Source of the DNA: Halobacterium wangiae
Lineage (GTDB): Archaea > Halobacteriota > Halobacteria > Halobacteriales > Halobacteriaceae
Direction: 5' to 3'
Assembly (NCBI RefSeq): GCF_021249345.1
Contig: NZ_CP089588.1
Span: 2,232,001 to 2,296,000, forward strand
Length of the DNA stretch: 64,000 nucleotides
The position numbers and the translations under genes are program-made. The notes below the pieces were generated by a model. The model saw only the letters and a list, made by a program, of their open reading frames with translations. It was not told the DNA's origin and ran no database searches. Position 1 is the stretch's first letter, and the number at the start of each line of letters is the position of its first letter. Below are positions 41,729 through 48,924 of this stretch, one piece after another.

Positions 41729-42088
41729 TCAGCGGTGCTGCCAGCAGGTGTCCGTGAACGTCTTCAGCGAGAGGTCCGCCTCGGAGTCGATGCTGACGAA
41801 CAGGCCGCGGTACTCCGCCTCCGAGAAGTGGAACGCCGTCACGGTCTCGAAGCGGTGCATCGAACAGCGGAGGTCGCCCGCACCGAACATGTCCTCGAGG
41901 TGGTCGCGGCTGATTCCCTCGAGGACGAGGTTCCTGTGGATGGCGTCTGCGCGCTCGCGGACGCGGGAGTCCACGTCGTCGCGGACGTACTGGACGTCGT
42001 AGCCGTCGCGGTCGTACTCGGCGACGACGCGGAGCGCGCCACCGGCTTCCGACTCGAGCGCCTCGACGAGCGCGTTCTCCCCGGACAT
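41729..42088 (-). CDS. Haloarchaeal conserved protein, about 119 residues
   Basis: 119 residues starting MSGENALVEALESEAGGALRVV. Alternating strand and helix patterns (VVAEYDRDGYDVQYVRDDV, HRFETVTAFHFSEAEYRGLFVSID) suggest a compact globular domain, ending in TDTCWQHR. Similar proteins of this length occur widely in haloarchaea, often annotated by a DUF number only. Convergent with nth (21-bp gap). No metal or enzyme motif recognised. Confidence 0.75.
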   Translation of the reverse strand: MSGENALVEALESEAGGALRVVAEYDRDGYDVQYVRDDVDSRVRERADAIHRNLVLEGISRDHLEDMFGAGDLRCSMHRFETVTAFHFSEAEYRGLFVSIDSEADLSLKTFTDTCWQHR

Positions 42089-42184
42089 GGTGACTGTTTG
42101 CGAACGGTACGTGTTGAAAGCTTGGGCAGACTCGGCAGATTCGTCGACGAACGCTCGGCGGTCGAGAGGCGGTCTCCGCCGGCG

Positions 42185-42634
42185 CTACCGGGAACTCCCG
42201 TCGATCGTCCGGTTGTCCTCGTAGTTGAAGTCCTCGCCGGCGGCCGGCCCGGTCGCGAGGAACGGGAGGTTGAGCTCCCACTCCGCGGTGATGGAGAACT
42301 GCGACAGCGGGTCCGAGAGGAACCCGCCCAGCGGGCCTACGCCGTCGAACTGCAACTGGACGTCGACGACGACGACGCGGATGTCCATCGCCGTGCCGAC
42401 CGCGCTGAACCCGAAGTCGCCGGCGGCGCCGAGGTTCGTCAGCAGGTCGAAGTGCAGCCAGAACGTGATGTGTGGGCTCTCGCCACCGAGGTCGAAGCGG
42501 TGGCCACCGTCCCCCTCGACCGGGGGACCGGCCGCCGCGCCACCGACGAACGTCGACAGCACCACCATCGCCGCGAGGACCACGCCGACGCTACGCGTGC
42601 GACTCACGCACCGTGCTACTCCGAGAACGAACAT
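42185..42634 (-). CDS. Secreted protein of unknown function
   Basis: 149 residues with a Sec-type signal peptide: basic start (VSRTRS), hydrophobic core VGVVLAAMVVLSTFVGGAAA and a cut near A-A-G. The mature protein (about 114 residues) is beta-rich (HITFWLHFDLLTNLG, IRVVVVDVQLQFDG, FSITAEWELNLPFL) and has no cysteine, so it probably folds as a beta-sandwich outside the cell. A recurring haloarchaeal exported family; function unknown. It lies just downstream of aCPSF1 in the same direction. Confidence 0.72.
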   Translation of the reverse strand: MFVLGVARCVSRTRSVGVVLAAMVVLSTFVGGAAAGPPVEGDGGHRFDLGGESPHITFWLHFDLLTNLGAAGDFGFSAVGTAMDIRVVVVDVQLQFDGVGPLGGFLSDPLSQFSITAEWELNLPFLATGPAAGEDFNYEDNRTIDGSSR

Positions 42635-42667
42635 AGTACTACCGCCTGAGGCGACCGGGTGAGCCGG

Positions 42668-44593
42668 TCAGATGAAGCGGAACGTCTCGAGGTTCTTCGG
42701 CGCGAACGTCCGCATGTTGAACTCGTGGTAGAGCGCACTGGAGAGGTCCTGGGTCGAACTCTCGTCGCCGTGGACGCAGAGCACCTTCTCCGGGCGGGGG
42801 TTCATCGTGCGGACGAAGTCCTCGAGGCCCTGCCGGTCGGCGTGGCCGGAGAAGCCGTCGACGGTCTCGACCTCCATGTTCAGGGAGAGCCGTTCCGTGC
42901 GCCCGCCGTCGCGGCTGTCCGGCATCGGAATCTCGTCCCAGCCGGACTGGATGCGGCGGCCGAGCGTCCCCTGGGCCTGGTAGCCGACGAACGTCATCGT
43001 GGAGTTCGGGTCCGGACCGATGTGCTGGATCCAGGACATGATGGGGCCGCCGGTCACCATCCCGGAGGTCGAGATGATGATGCACTCGTCGCCGTCGGCC
43101 ACGTCCTGGCGTTCCTCCTCGCCGCCGTCGATGTGGTTGAACTGGGGCGCGAGGAACGGGTTCTCGTCCTCGTGGAAGATGCGGTCGCGGAGGTCGTCGC
43201 GGAGGTACTCGGGGTACGTCGTGTGGATGGCCGTCGCCTCCCAGATCATCCCGTCGAGGTGGATGGGCATCTCGGGGATGTCGCCCTTCCGCATCGCCTC
43301 CTCGAGGACGAGCATCATCTCCTGGGAGCGCCCGACGGCGAACGCCGGGATCAGGACCTTGCCGCCGCGCTCGTACGTCTCGTTGATGACGCGCTTGAGC
43401 TTCCGTTCGGAGTCCTCCTGGTCGGTCTGGTAGTCGTTGCGGCCGCCGTACGTGGACTCGAGGACGAGCGTCTCGACGCGCGGGAAGTCGTTGACGGCGC
43501 CGTTGAACAGGCGCGTGTCGTCGTAGTGGATGTCACCGGAGAACGCGACGTTGTAGAGGCCGTCGCCGATGTGGAAGTGCGTCACCGCGCTCCCGAGGAT
43601 GTGGCCGGCGTTGTGGAAAGTGAGCTTCACGTCCGGCGCGATGTCAGTCACGTCGCCGTACTCCAGCGGGATGGTGTGCTTGATCGCCTCGCGGACCATC
43701 TCGGACTCGTACGGCGGCGATCGGCCCTCCTTGGCGGCGACGTCGAGGTAGTCGAGCGTGAGCAGTCCCATCAGGTCGCGGGTCGGCTCAGTGGTGTAGA
43801 TGGGGCCGTCGTAGCCGTACTTGAAGAGGAGGGGGATGAGCGCGGAGTGGTCGAGGTGGGCGTGGGTCAGCACGACCGCGTCGATGGTGGCCGCGCCCGC
43901 GCCCAGTGCCTCCTGTACCTGGAGGTAGGGGACCTCGTCCTGGCTACCGGGTTTGTCGCCGCAGTCGATGAGGATGCGCGTCTCGGGCGTCGAGAGGATG
44001 AAGGCCGCGCGCCCGACCTCACGACAGCAGCCCAGCGTGGTGATGCGGACGTACTCGTCGTCGGACATCTGCTCGCGGTGGATCTGGCGGCCCACCCGTT
44101 CGAGGATGTCCCGGCGGTCGTCCCGCTCCTGTTTGAGGAAGTTCCGGACGTTCGACACCGTCGAGGACTCGATGGGCGGCGTCCGGACGACCTCGGGCGT
44201 CCAGCCCGCTGCTTCCGTGATCTCCCGGAGCGTCGAGCCGTGACGGCCGATGACCATCCCCGGCTTCTGGGCCTCGACGACGACTTCGCCGGTGTCCTCG
44301 TGGAAGTCGAGGTTGGTGACGCCCGCGTCCTCGGGGATGACGTCGAGAATCTTCTCCCGGGCGCGCTCCGGGTTCGAGAGGACCTCCGGGTCCGGGCGCA
44401 CGGTGATACGCTTGCGCAGCTGGCTCGCCAGCTGGCGGATGAGGTTGCCGTCCTGGGCGAACTGCTTGGGGTCCCGGGTGTAGACGACGAGCTCGGGGCC
44501 CTCGTACTTCACGTCGGTGACAGAGATGTCCGGCGGAATCTCGTTGGCAATCTGCTCCTGTAACTCCTCTAACTGCTGGTCTACAGTGCTCAT
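42668..44593 (-). CDS. cpsf1: Ribonuclease/transcription termination factor aCPSF1 (FttA)
   Basis: 641 residues. Archaeal beta-CASP nuclease that cuts nascent RNA and ends transcription. N-terminal KH-type domains (residues 1-145, with PGMVIGRHG at 111-119) bind RNA; the metallo-beta-lactamase domain carries HAHLDH (244-249), then FHNAGHILGSA and FSGDIHYD; the beta-CASP insert follows (LIPAFAVGRSQE), and the C-terminus has ISTSGMVTGGP, FSGHADR and LCVHGD. All zinc ligands are present. The conserved short end EFNMRTFAPKNLETFRF matches the family dimer tail. Confidence 0.96.
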   Translation of the reverse strand: MSTVDQQLEELQEQIANEIPPDISVTDVKYEGPELVVYTRDPKQFAQDGNLIRQLASQLRKRITVRPDPEVLSNPERAREKILDVIPEDAGVTNLDFHEDTGEVVVEAQKPGMVIGRHGSTLREITEAAGWTPEVVRTPPIESSTVSNVRNFLKQERDDRRDILERVGRQIHREQMSDDEYVRITTLGCCREVGRAAFILSTPETRILIDCGDKPGSQDEVPYLQVQEALGAGAATIDAVVLTHAHLDHSALIPLLFKYGYDGPIYTTEPTRDLMGLLTLDYLDVAAKEGRSPPYESEMVREAIKHTIPLEYGDVTDIAPDVKLTFHNAGHILGSAVTHFHIGDGLYNVAFSGDIHYDDTRLFNGAVNDFPRVETLVLESTYGGRNDYQTDQEDSERKLKRVINETYERGGKVLIPAFAVGRSQEMMLVLEEAMRKGDIPEMPIHLDGMIWEATAIHTTYPEYLRDDLRDRIFHEDENPFLAPQFNHIDGGEEERQDVADGDECIIISTSGMVTGGPIMSWIQHIGPDPNSTMTFVGYQAQGTLGRRIQSGWDEIPMPDSRDGGRTERLSLNMEVETVDGFSGHADRQGLEDFVRTMNPRPEKVLCVHGDESSTQDLSSALYHEFNMRTFAPKNLETFRFI

Positions 44594-44859
44594 AGTCGAT
44601 AGGTGTGCGTTCGGGAGTCCGCGAACCCCGGGCTACTGCCGTCTCTCCCTGGCCGGCACGCGCCGGCGGGCGAGTGGTCCGAAAAACGTGGTGTTCGAGC
44701 CCACAGTGTCGGCATATCAGTAGTGAGTGCGGCAGTCCCGGCCGAACGTCGGCCGGACCGCGGGGATCAGGTCACGAAAACCCGCTTACTCGGGGGTATA
44801 CGTCCGGGATTATAAAAGCCTTCGCAAAGTTGGTAGGTGTCCAGACACCATCGAGGAGT
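44594..44859. other. Divergent gap upstream of aCPSF1
   Basis: 266 bp without a plausible gene. Contains the promoter TTATAAAAG at 44810-44818 of the plus-strand gene and a hairpin GGCCGA-ACG-TCGGCC at about 44741-44755. On the minus strand GTTTTTCGG near 44681 could promote cpsf1 with a leader of about 60 nt; this is weak. Confidence 0.4.
44810..44818 (+). promoter_or_regulatory. Strong TATA box of the gene at 44860
   Basis: TTATAAAAG lies about 45 nt before the ATG, giving a short leader of about 20 nt. The leader contains GAGGAG at 44853-44858, only one base from the ATG, closer than a normal ribosome site. Confidence 0.55.
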
Positions 44860-45342
44860 ATGGAACTCACGCCAGCGCGCGTCGTCAGGGAGTGCGAGTG
44901 GGTACACGACCGCGCCGACGTCGTCGTCCCGCTCGTTAACGACGTGCGGGCGTCACTCGGCGAGGCGTTCGAGACGGACGTGGCCAGCGTCACGGACGAA
45001 CAGTACCACGAGGCCGTCGACGACGTGTTCGCCGACGGCGAGCGCGGTGTGAACGCCGCCGCGCTGGTCGCCATCCTCCGCGACCTCGACGTGGAGGGTG
45101 ACTACCCCGGCTTCGTCGTGGACGAACTCCTCGGGCGGGAACTCGCCGCGATACTGGCTGGCGGACAGCCGCGCAGACTGCTCGCCGAGGCGACGTTCCA
45201 CTTCGCGGACGTGACGACCGACGCCCCGGGCGAGGCGGGCCGCGACGACCTCGACGCGGCGCTCGCGGCGGGGTTCCAGACCCGGCTCCCGGGGTGGGCG
45301 TGGACCGAGTCCGAGAGCCCGTTCTCCGTCCCACGGGAGTAG
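44860..45342 (+). CDS. Haloarchaeal protein of unknown function
   Basis: 160 residues starting MELTPARVVRECEWVHDRADVVVPLVND. Acidic, mostly helical, with the segment FADGERGVNAAALVAILRDLDVEGDYPGFVVDELLGREL in the middle and a C-terminal FADVTTDAPGE...LPGWAWTESESPF. No recognised domain or metal site. A strong TATA box precedes it. It is followed by the cupin gene 30 bp downstream and may share its transcript. Confidence 0.65.
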   Translation: MELTPARVVRECEWVHDRADVVVPLVNDVRASLGEAFETDVASVTDEQYHEAVDDVFADGERGVNAAALVAILRDLDVEGDYPGFVVDELLGRELAAILAGGQPRRLLAEATFHFADVTTDAPGEAGRDDLDAALAAGFQTRLPGWAWTESESPFSVPRE

Positions 45343-45372
45343 ACCTTTGGTCACGGCGCCTCCGTTCCCGAC

Positions 45373-45855
45373 ATGGAGCGAATCTCCGTCGACGAAGTCG
45401 AGAACCGACCGAACCCGCTCGGCGTGCACGGCGTCCGCCGCCCGGTGTCCCAGGCGCTCGACACCGATGACGTCGCGCTCGTGGTGTACGAACTGAAACC
45501 CGGCGAGCAGTTCTCCGGTGGCCTCCACACCCACCACGACCAGGAGGAGATATTCTACGTGCTCTCGGGGACCGCCACCTTTGAGGTCGGCACGGACCGC
45601 GAGGAAGTCACCGTCGAGGCTGGCGAGGTGGTCCGGTTCCCGCCGGGCGAGTTCCAGAGCGGACACAACCACTCCGACGAGCCGGTTCGCGCGCTCGTCG
45701 TCGGCGCGCCCGGCGCTCGCCACGACTGGGACGCGCTCGAGTCGATGGCGCCCTGTGCGGACTGCGGCGAGGAGACGAGCCACGCCGTCCGCCCGCCGGA
45801 CGAGGACGGCGTGATGCAACTGGTCTGCAACGACTGCGGGACGGAGATGTTCTGA
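45373..45855 (+). CDS. Cupin protein with C-terminal zinc ribbon
   Basis: 160 residues. A cupin beta-barrel (residues 30-118) with the metal motif LHTHHDQEEIFYVLSG (H-x-H...E) and the second motif PGEFQSGHNHS carrying further His residues. After residue 120 comes CADCGEE...CNDCGTEMF, a four-cysteine zinc ribbon, fused as a second metal site. Cupins of this size act as dioxygenases, isomerases or sensors; the ligand is unknown. The fusion to a ribbon is seen in haloarchaea. Confidence 0.85.
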   Translation: MERISVDEVENRPNPLGVHGVRRPVSQALDTDDVALVVYELKPGEQFSGGLHTHHDQEEIFYVLSGTATFEVGTDREEVTVEAGEVVRFPPGEFQSGHNHSDEPVRALVVGAPGARHDWDALESMAPCADCGEETSHAVRPPDEDGVMQLVCNDCGTEMF

Positions 45856-45909
45856 GGCTGGCGCTGGGGGTCGCGTCCTTCGAAGAAATGTGGACCGTGG
45901 TCGGAGGGG

Positions 45910-46059
45910 TTATTCGCCGAACTCGAGCTCCTCGTCGGGGAGTTCAGGGGCGTCTGCAGGTTCGTCTGTGGCCTCGAGGGTGCGCTCTACTTCCCGCTCG
46001 CGCAGTTGTTCGCGTTTCTTCTGGCCTTTCCGCTCGCGGCCACGCTTCGTGTCACCCAT
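45910..46059 (-). CDS. Small basic/acidic protein starting MGDTKRGR
   Basis: 49 residues: a basic helix (GRERKGQKKREQLREREVERTL) then an acidic end (DEPADAPELPDEELEFGE). The start at ATG 46059 is favoured because an AACTAAG box (about 46084-46090) is 27 nt upstream and because another protein in this window (46606-47187, minus) also begins MGDTKxGR. An ATG at 46071 is possible. It converges with the cupin gene. Function unknown; such charge-split proteins often bind nucleic acid or ribosomes. Confidence 0.6.
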   Translation of the reverse strand: MGDTKRGRERKGQKKREQLREREVERTLEATDEPADAPELPDEELEFGE

Positions 46060-46135
46060 ACCGTGGGCCATGTTCCCACGCCACTTAGTTCTCCCGCCGG
46101 CATCGTTATGTGAACGCCCGCAGAATGGGTCGGGA

Positions 46136-46642
46136 GTGCGCGAGGCCACGCTCTGTTATCCCGTGGACGGCGACCGGGTCCTCCTCATCGAGAAGAAACG
46201 CGGCGTCGGCGACGGACTGGTCAACGGCCCCGGCGGCAAACTGGAACCCGGTGAGACGCCACGCGAGTGCGTCGTCCGCGAGGTCCGGGAGGAGGTCGGT
46301 GTCGCGGTGGCCCCCGAGAAGGTCGGCGAACTCTCCTTCACGTTCGGCGACGACCCGTTCATGTTCGTCCACGTGTACCGCGCCGACGACCCCACCGGTG
46401 ACCCGGTGGAGACCGAGGAGGCCCGCCCGATGTGGGTGCCCCTCGACGAGATTCCCTACAACCGGATGTGGGCGGACGACCGCTACTGGGTCCCCCACCT
46501 CCTCGACCGGACCACGTTCCGGGGACACGCCTACTTCGACGCGGACGGCGAGGAACTCCTCGACTGGGAGCTACGGACCGACGTCGCTCTCGACGAGTCG
46601 CGGCGCTACGCGCCCAGCCAGGAGTCGTCCCGGATCTCGTAG
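46136..46642 (+). CDS. Nudix hydrolase (8-oxo-dGTP diphosphatase-like)
   Basis: 168 residues from GTG 46136 (VREATLCYPVDGDRVLLIEKKRGVG). The Nudix box GGKLEPGETPRECVVREVREEVG is complete (G-x5-E-x7-R-E-x2-E-E-x-G). The preceding KKRGVGDGLVNGPGGK and following PMWVPLDEIPYNRMWADDRYWVPHLL resemble MTH1/MutT-type enzymes that clean oxidised nucleotides. A GTTATG box at 46105-46110 fits a leaderless GTG start. Its last 37 bases overlap the convergent gene's 3' end. Confidence 0.9.
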   Translation: MREATLCYPVDGDRVLLIEKKRGVGDGLVNGPGGKLEPGETPRECVVREVREEVGVAVAPEKVGELSFTFGDDPFMFVHVYRADDPTGDPVETEEARPMWVPLDEIPYNRMWADDRYWVPHLLDRTTFRGHAYFDADGEELLDWELRTDVALDESRRYAPSQESSRIS

Positions 46643-47187
46643 CCGTTGTTCCGGCAGAACTTCGTCGCGCGCTGGCGGGTGTTCCGCGAACTCGGCAGTC
46701 GCTCCCGATCGCGCATCTCCTCGACGATCCACGCCGTGATGAACGCGATCCCCTCGTCCTCGTCGTCGGCGTCGACGTTCTCCAGCGACCGGAACGTCTT
46801 CTTGTAGACGTCCCGGCGCTGCCGGAACTCCTCGCGGAGTCCCGTCTCCTCGCTGACCGCGTCGAGTCGGCGCAGCGACGCGGCGACGGACGGCCGCCGG
46901 AGCTTCTGGCGTGCGTCCTCGGGGGACTCGTACTCGTCGCGAACGGACTCCTCGACGACTTCCGCGACGGGGATAGCGTCGTCCTCGGTCTGTACATCGT
47001 ACTCCCCGGCGGCCTCGACCACGCGGTCGGCCGGAGCGGGGTACTCTAGTTCCTCGAGTGCGTCGTCGAGTTCACGTGGCGGTTCTGTCTCGTGGAATCG
47101 AGCGAGTTCCTCGCGGGTGGCTCGTTCGATGTCGCGTCTGACCTCGTCGCGGGCCTGCTTGTCTCGTCCGTCTTTCGTGTCTCCCAT
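46606..47187 (-). CDS. Haloarchaeal charged protein starting MGDTKDGR
   Basis: 193 residues. Almost all helical and highly charged (DIERATREELARFHETEPPRELDDALEEL, RQKLRRPSVAASLRRLDAVSEE), ending FCRNNGYEIRDDSWLGA. No enzyme motif or membrane span. It starts MGDTKDGRDKQARDEV, which parallels the 49-residue protein at 45910-46059. It overlaps the Nudix gene by 37 bp at the 3' ends and is divergent from proS. Function unknown. Confidence 0.7.
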   Translation of the reverse strand: MGDTKDGRDKQARDEVRRDIERATREELARFHETEPPRELDDALEELEYPAPADRVVEAAGEYDVQTEDDAIPVAEVVEESVRDEYESPEDARQKLRRPSVAASLRRLDAVSEETGLREEFRQRRDVYKKTFRSLENVDADDEDEGIAFITAWIVEEMRDRERLPSSRNTRQRATKFCRNNGYEIRDDSWLGA

Positions 47188-47262
47188 GAGGTCACATTGG
47201 GCCGGGACGCGGATAACCCTGCGGCCGGTTCGCACGTTCGGCCCGGGAGACGCTTCACGGGA

Positions 47263-47268
47263 TTTAAG
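47263..47268 (+). promoter_or_regulatory. TATA box of proS
   Basis: TTTAAG lies 26-28 nt before the ATG at 47294 and fixes the start of prolyl-tRNA synthetase as a leaderless message. Confidence 0.55.
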
Positions 47269-47293
47269 AGCGCATCGGGCCGTTGTACACCTA

Positions 47294-48796
47294 ATGAGCG
47301 ACGAACAGGAACTCGGCATCACCGAGTCCAAGGAGCACAACCCCGGCGACTGGTACGCCGAGGTTGTGCAGAAGGCGGAGCTCGCGGACTACGCGCCGAT
47401 GGGCGGTTTCATCGTCACGCGCCCGCGCGGGTACGCCATCTGGGAGGCGATCCAGGACAACCTCGACAGCTGGTTCAAGCAGACGGGCGTCGACAACGCG
47501 TACTTCCCGCTGTTCATCCCAGAGTCGTACCTCGAACGCGAGAAGGACATCGTCGAGGGGTTCGACCCCGAGGTGGCGTGGGTCACCCAGGGCGGCCACG
47601 AGGAACTGGAGGAGCGCCTCGCCGTGCGCCCCACTTCCGAGTCCATCATCGCGCCGTACATGGCCCAGTGGGTGCGCTCGCACCGCGACCTCCCGCTCCG
47701 ACTCAACCAGTGGAACTCAGTGGTGCGCTGGGAGGCGACCGACACGAAGCCGTTCTTCCGCACGAAGGAGTTCCTCTGGCAGGAGGGCCACACCGCCCAC
47801 GCCACCGACGAGGGCGCGTGGGCAGAGACGACGATGCGCCTCGACCAGTACCAGCGCCTCTACGAGGACGTCCTCGGCATCCCGGTGTTGCGCGGCCAGA
47901 AGCCCGACCACGACAAGTTCCCCGGCGCGGACACGACCACGACGGTCGAGGCGCTGATGCCCGACGGGAAGTCCGTCCAGGGCGGCACCAGCCACCACCT
48001 CGGACAGTCCTTCGCCGAGGCGTTCGACATCACGTACTCCGACGAGGACGAGGAGGACCGCACCGCCTACACCACGTCGTGGGGGCTCTCGTGGCGCGCC
48101 ATCGGCGCGCTCGTCATGTCCCACAGCGACGACCAGGGCCTCGTGCTGCCGCCGACTGTCGCCCCCAAACAGGTCGTCATCGTCCCCATCTGGCAGGAGG
48201 ACACCCAGGACGAGGTGCTGCAGTACGCCACCGAACTCGCGGCGGAACTGGAGGCCGCAGGCGTGCGCGTCCACCTCGACGACCGCGACGAACGCAACCC
48301 CGGCTTCAAGTACAACGAGTGGGAGCTGAAGGGCGTCCCGGTGCGCTTCGAGGTCGGTCCTCACGAGGTCGAGGACGGCGAAGTCACGGTGGTCCACCGT
48401 CCCGACGGCGAGGACAGCGTCGAGGACCGCGCGGACATCACGGCCTCGGTGTTCGAACACCTCGATGCGGTCTACGGGAAGCTCTACGACGCGGCCGCCG
48501 AGCGTCTCGACGAGAACGTTCGGGAGGCCAGCGACCGCAACGAGATCCTCGGCACCATCGGCCAGCACGGCGGCTACGTGAAGGCGCCGTGGTGTGGCGA
48601 CGTCGACTGCGAGGCGGAGATCAAAGACCAGATCCACGCGGAGATCGTGATGGTCCCGCTCGGCGAGGAGTCCGCGGCCCGCGCGGCCTCCGAGTTCGAC
48701 GGCGAGCGCGTCCCCGAACCCGACCACGAGGGCGAGGACTGTGCGGTCTGCGGTGAGGACGCCGAGCAGACGGCGTACTTCGCGAAGTCCTACTGA
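47294..48796 (+). CDS. proS: Prolyl-tRNA synthetase
   Basis: 500 residues, archaeal/eukaryote-type class II synthetase. Motif 1 region MGGFIVTRPRGYAIWEAIQDN, RPTSESIIAPYMAQWVRSHRDLPLRLNQWNSVVRWE (motif 2) and the class-defining Arg in the C-terminal part; the anticodon domain follows (QVVIVPIWQE), and the archaeal zinc-like C-terminal domain has CGDVDCEAEI and CAVCGE, ending in the invariant AYFAKSY. Length and C-terminal Tyr match archaeal ProS. A TATA box lies 27 nt before the ATG. Confidence 0.97.
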   Translation: MSDEQELGITESKEHNPGDWYAEVVQKAELADYAPMGGFIVTRPRGYAIWEAIQDNLDSWFKQTGVDNAYFPLFIPESYLEREKDIVEGFDPEVAWVTQGGHEELEERLAVRPTSESIIAPYMAQWVRSHRDLPLRLNQWNSVVRWEATDTKPFFRTKEFLWQEGHTAHATDEGAWAETTMRLDQYQRLYEDVLGIPVLRGQKPDHDKFPGADTTTTVEALMPDGKSVQGGTSHHLGQSFAEAFDITYSDEDEEDRTAYTTSWGLSWRAIGALVMSHSDDQGLVLPPTVAPKQVVIVPIWQEDTQDEVLQYATELAAELEAAGVRVHLDDRDERNPGFKYNEWELKGVPVRFEVGPHEVEDGEVTVVHRPDGEDSVEDRADITASVFEHLDAVYGKLYDAAAERLDENVREASDRNEILGTIGQHGGYVKAPWCGDVDCEAEIKDQIHAEIVMVPLGEESAARAASEFDGERVPEPDHEGEDCAVCGEDAEQTAYFAKSY

Positions 48797-48833
48797 GGTC
48801 CCTCGGGGTTCTCCCTCGCTTCCGGTCTGTGTT

Positions 48834-48857
48834 ACAGTCACAGAGTGACGTCACTGT
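48834..48857. promoter_or_regulatory. Palindromic operator candidate upstream of gltB
   Basis: Two overlapping palindromes share bases: GTCAC-AGA-GTGAC (48837-48849) and AGTGAC-GTCACT (48844-48855), bounded by ACAGT and ACTGT. They lie about 35 nt upstream of the gltB TATA box, where activators or repressors bind. No such symmetry is seen at neighbouring genes. A nitrogen-responsive regulator is a reasonable but unproven candidate. Confidence 0.5.
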
Positions 48858-48891
48858 CCGCCGGGGCTACCTTATGCGACCTTAGTTGTGT

Positions 48892-48899
48892 ACATATTA
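48892..48899 (+). promoter_or_regulatory. TATA box of gltB
   Basis: ACATATTA is centred about 28 nt before the ATG at 48925, consistent with a leaderless start there instead of at the internal Met codon at 48952. Confidence 0.55.
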
Positions 48900-48924
48900 C
48901 CCTTAGCCATTCAGGGTCAGTGTT

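Noticed and set aside
42659-44563. A 634-codon open frame antisense to the aCPSF1 gene
   Set aside because: High G+C with G/C in third positions leaves opposite-strand frames open. The translation is His/Val/Asp repeat-like without domains, while the other strand gives a complete aCPSF1.
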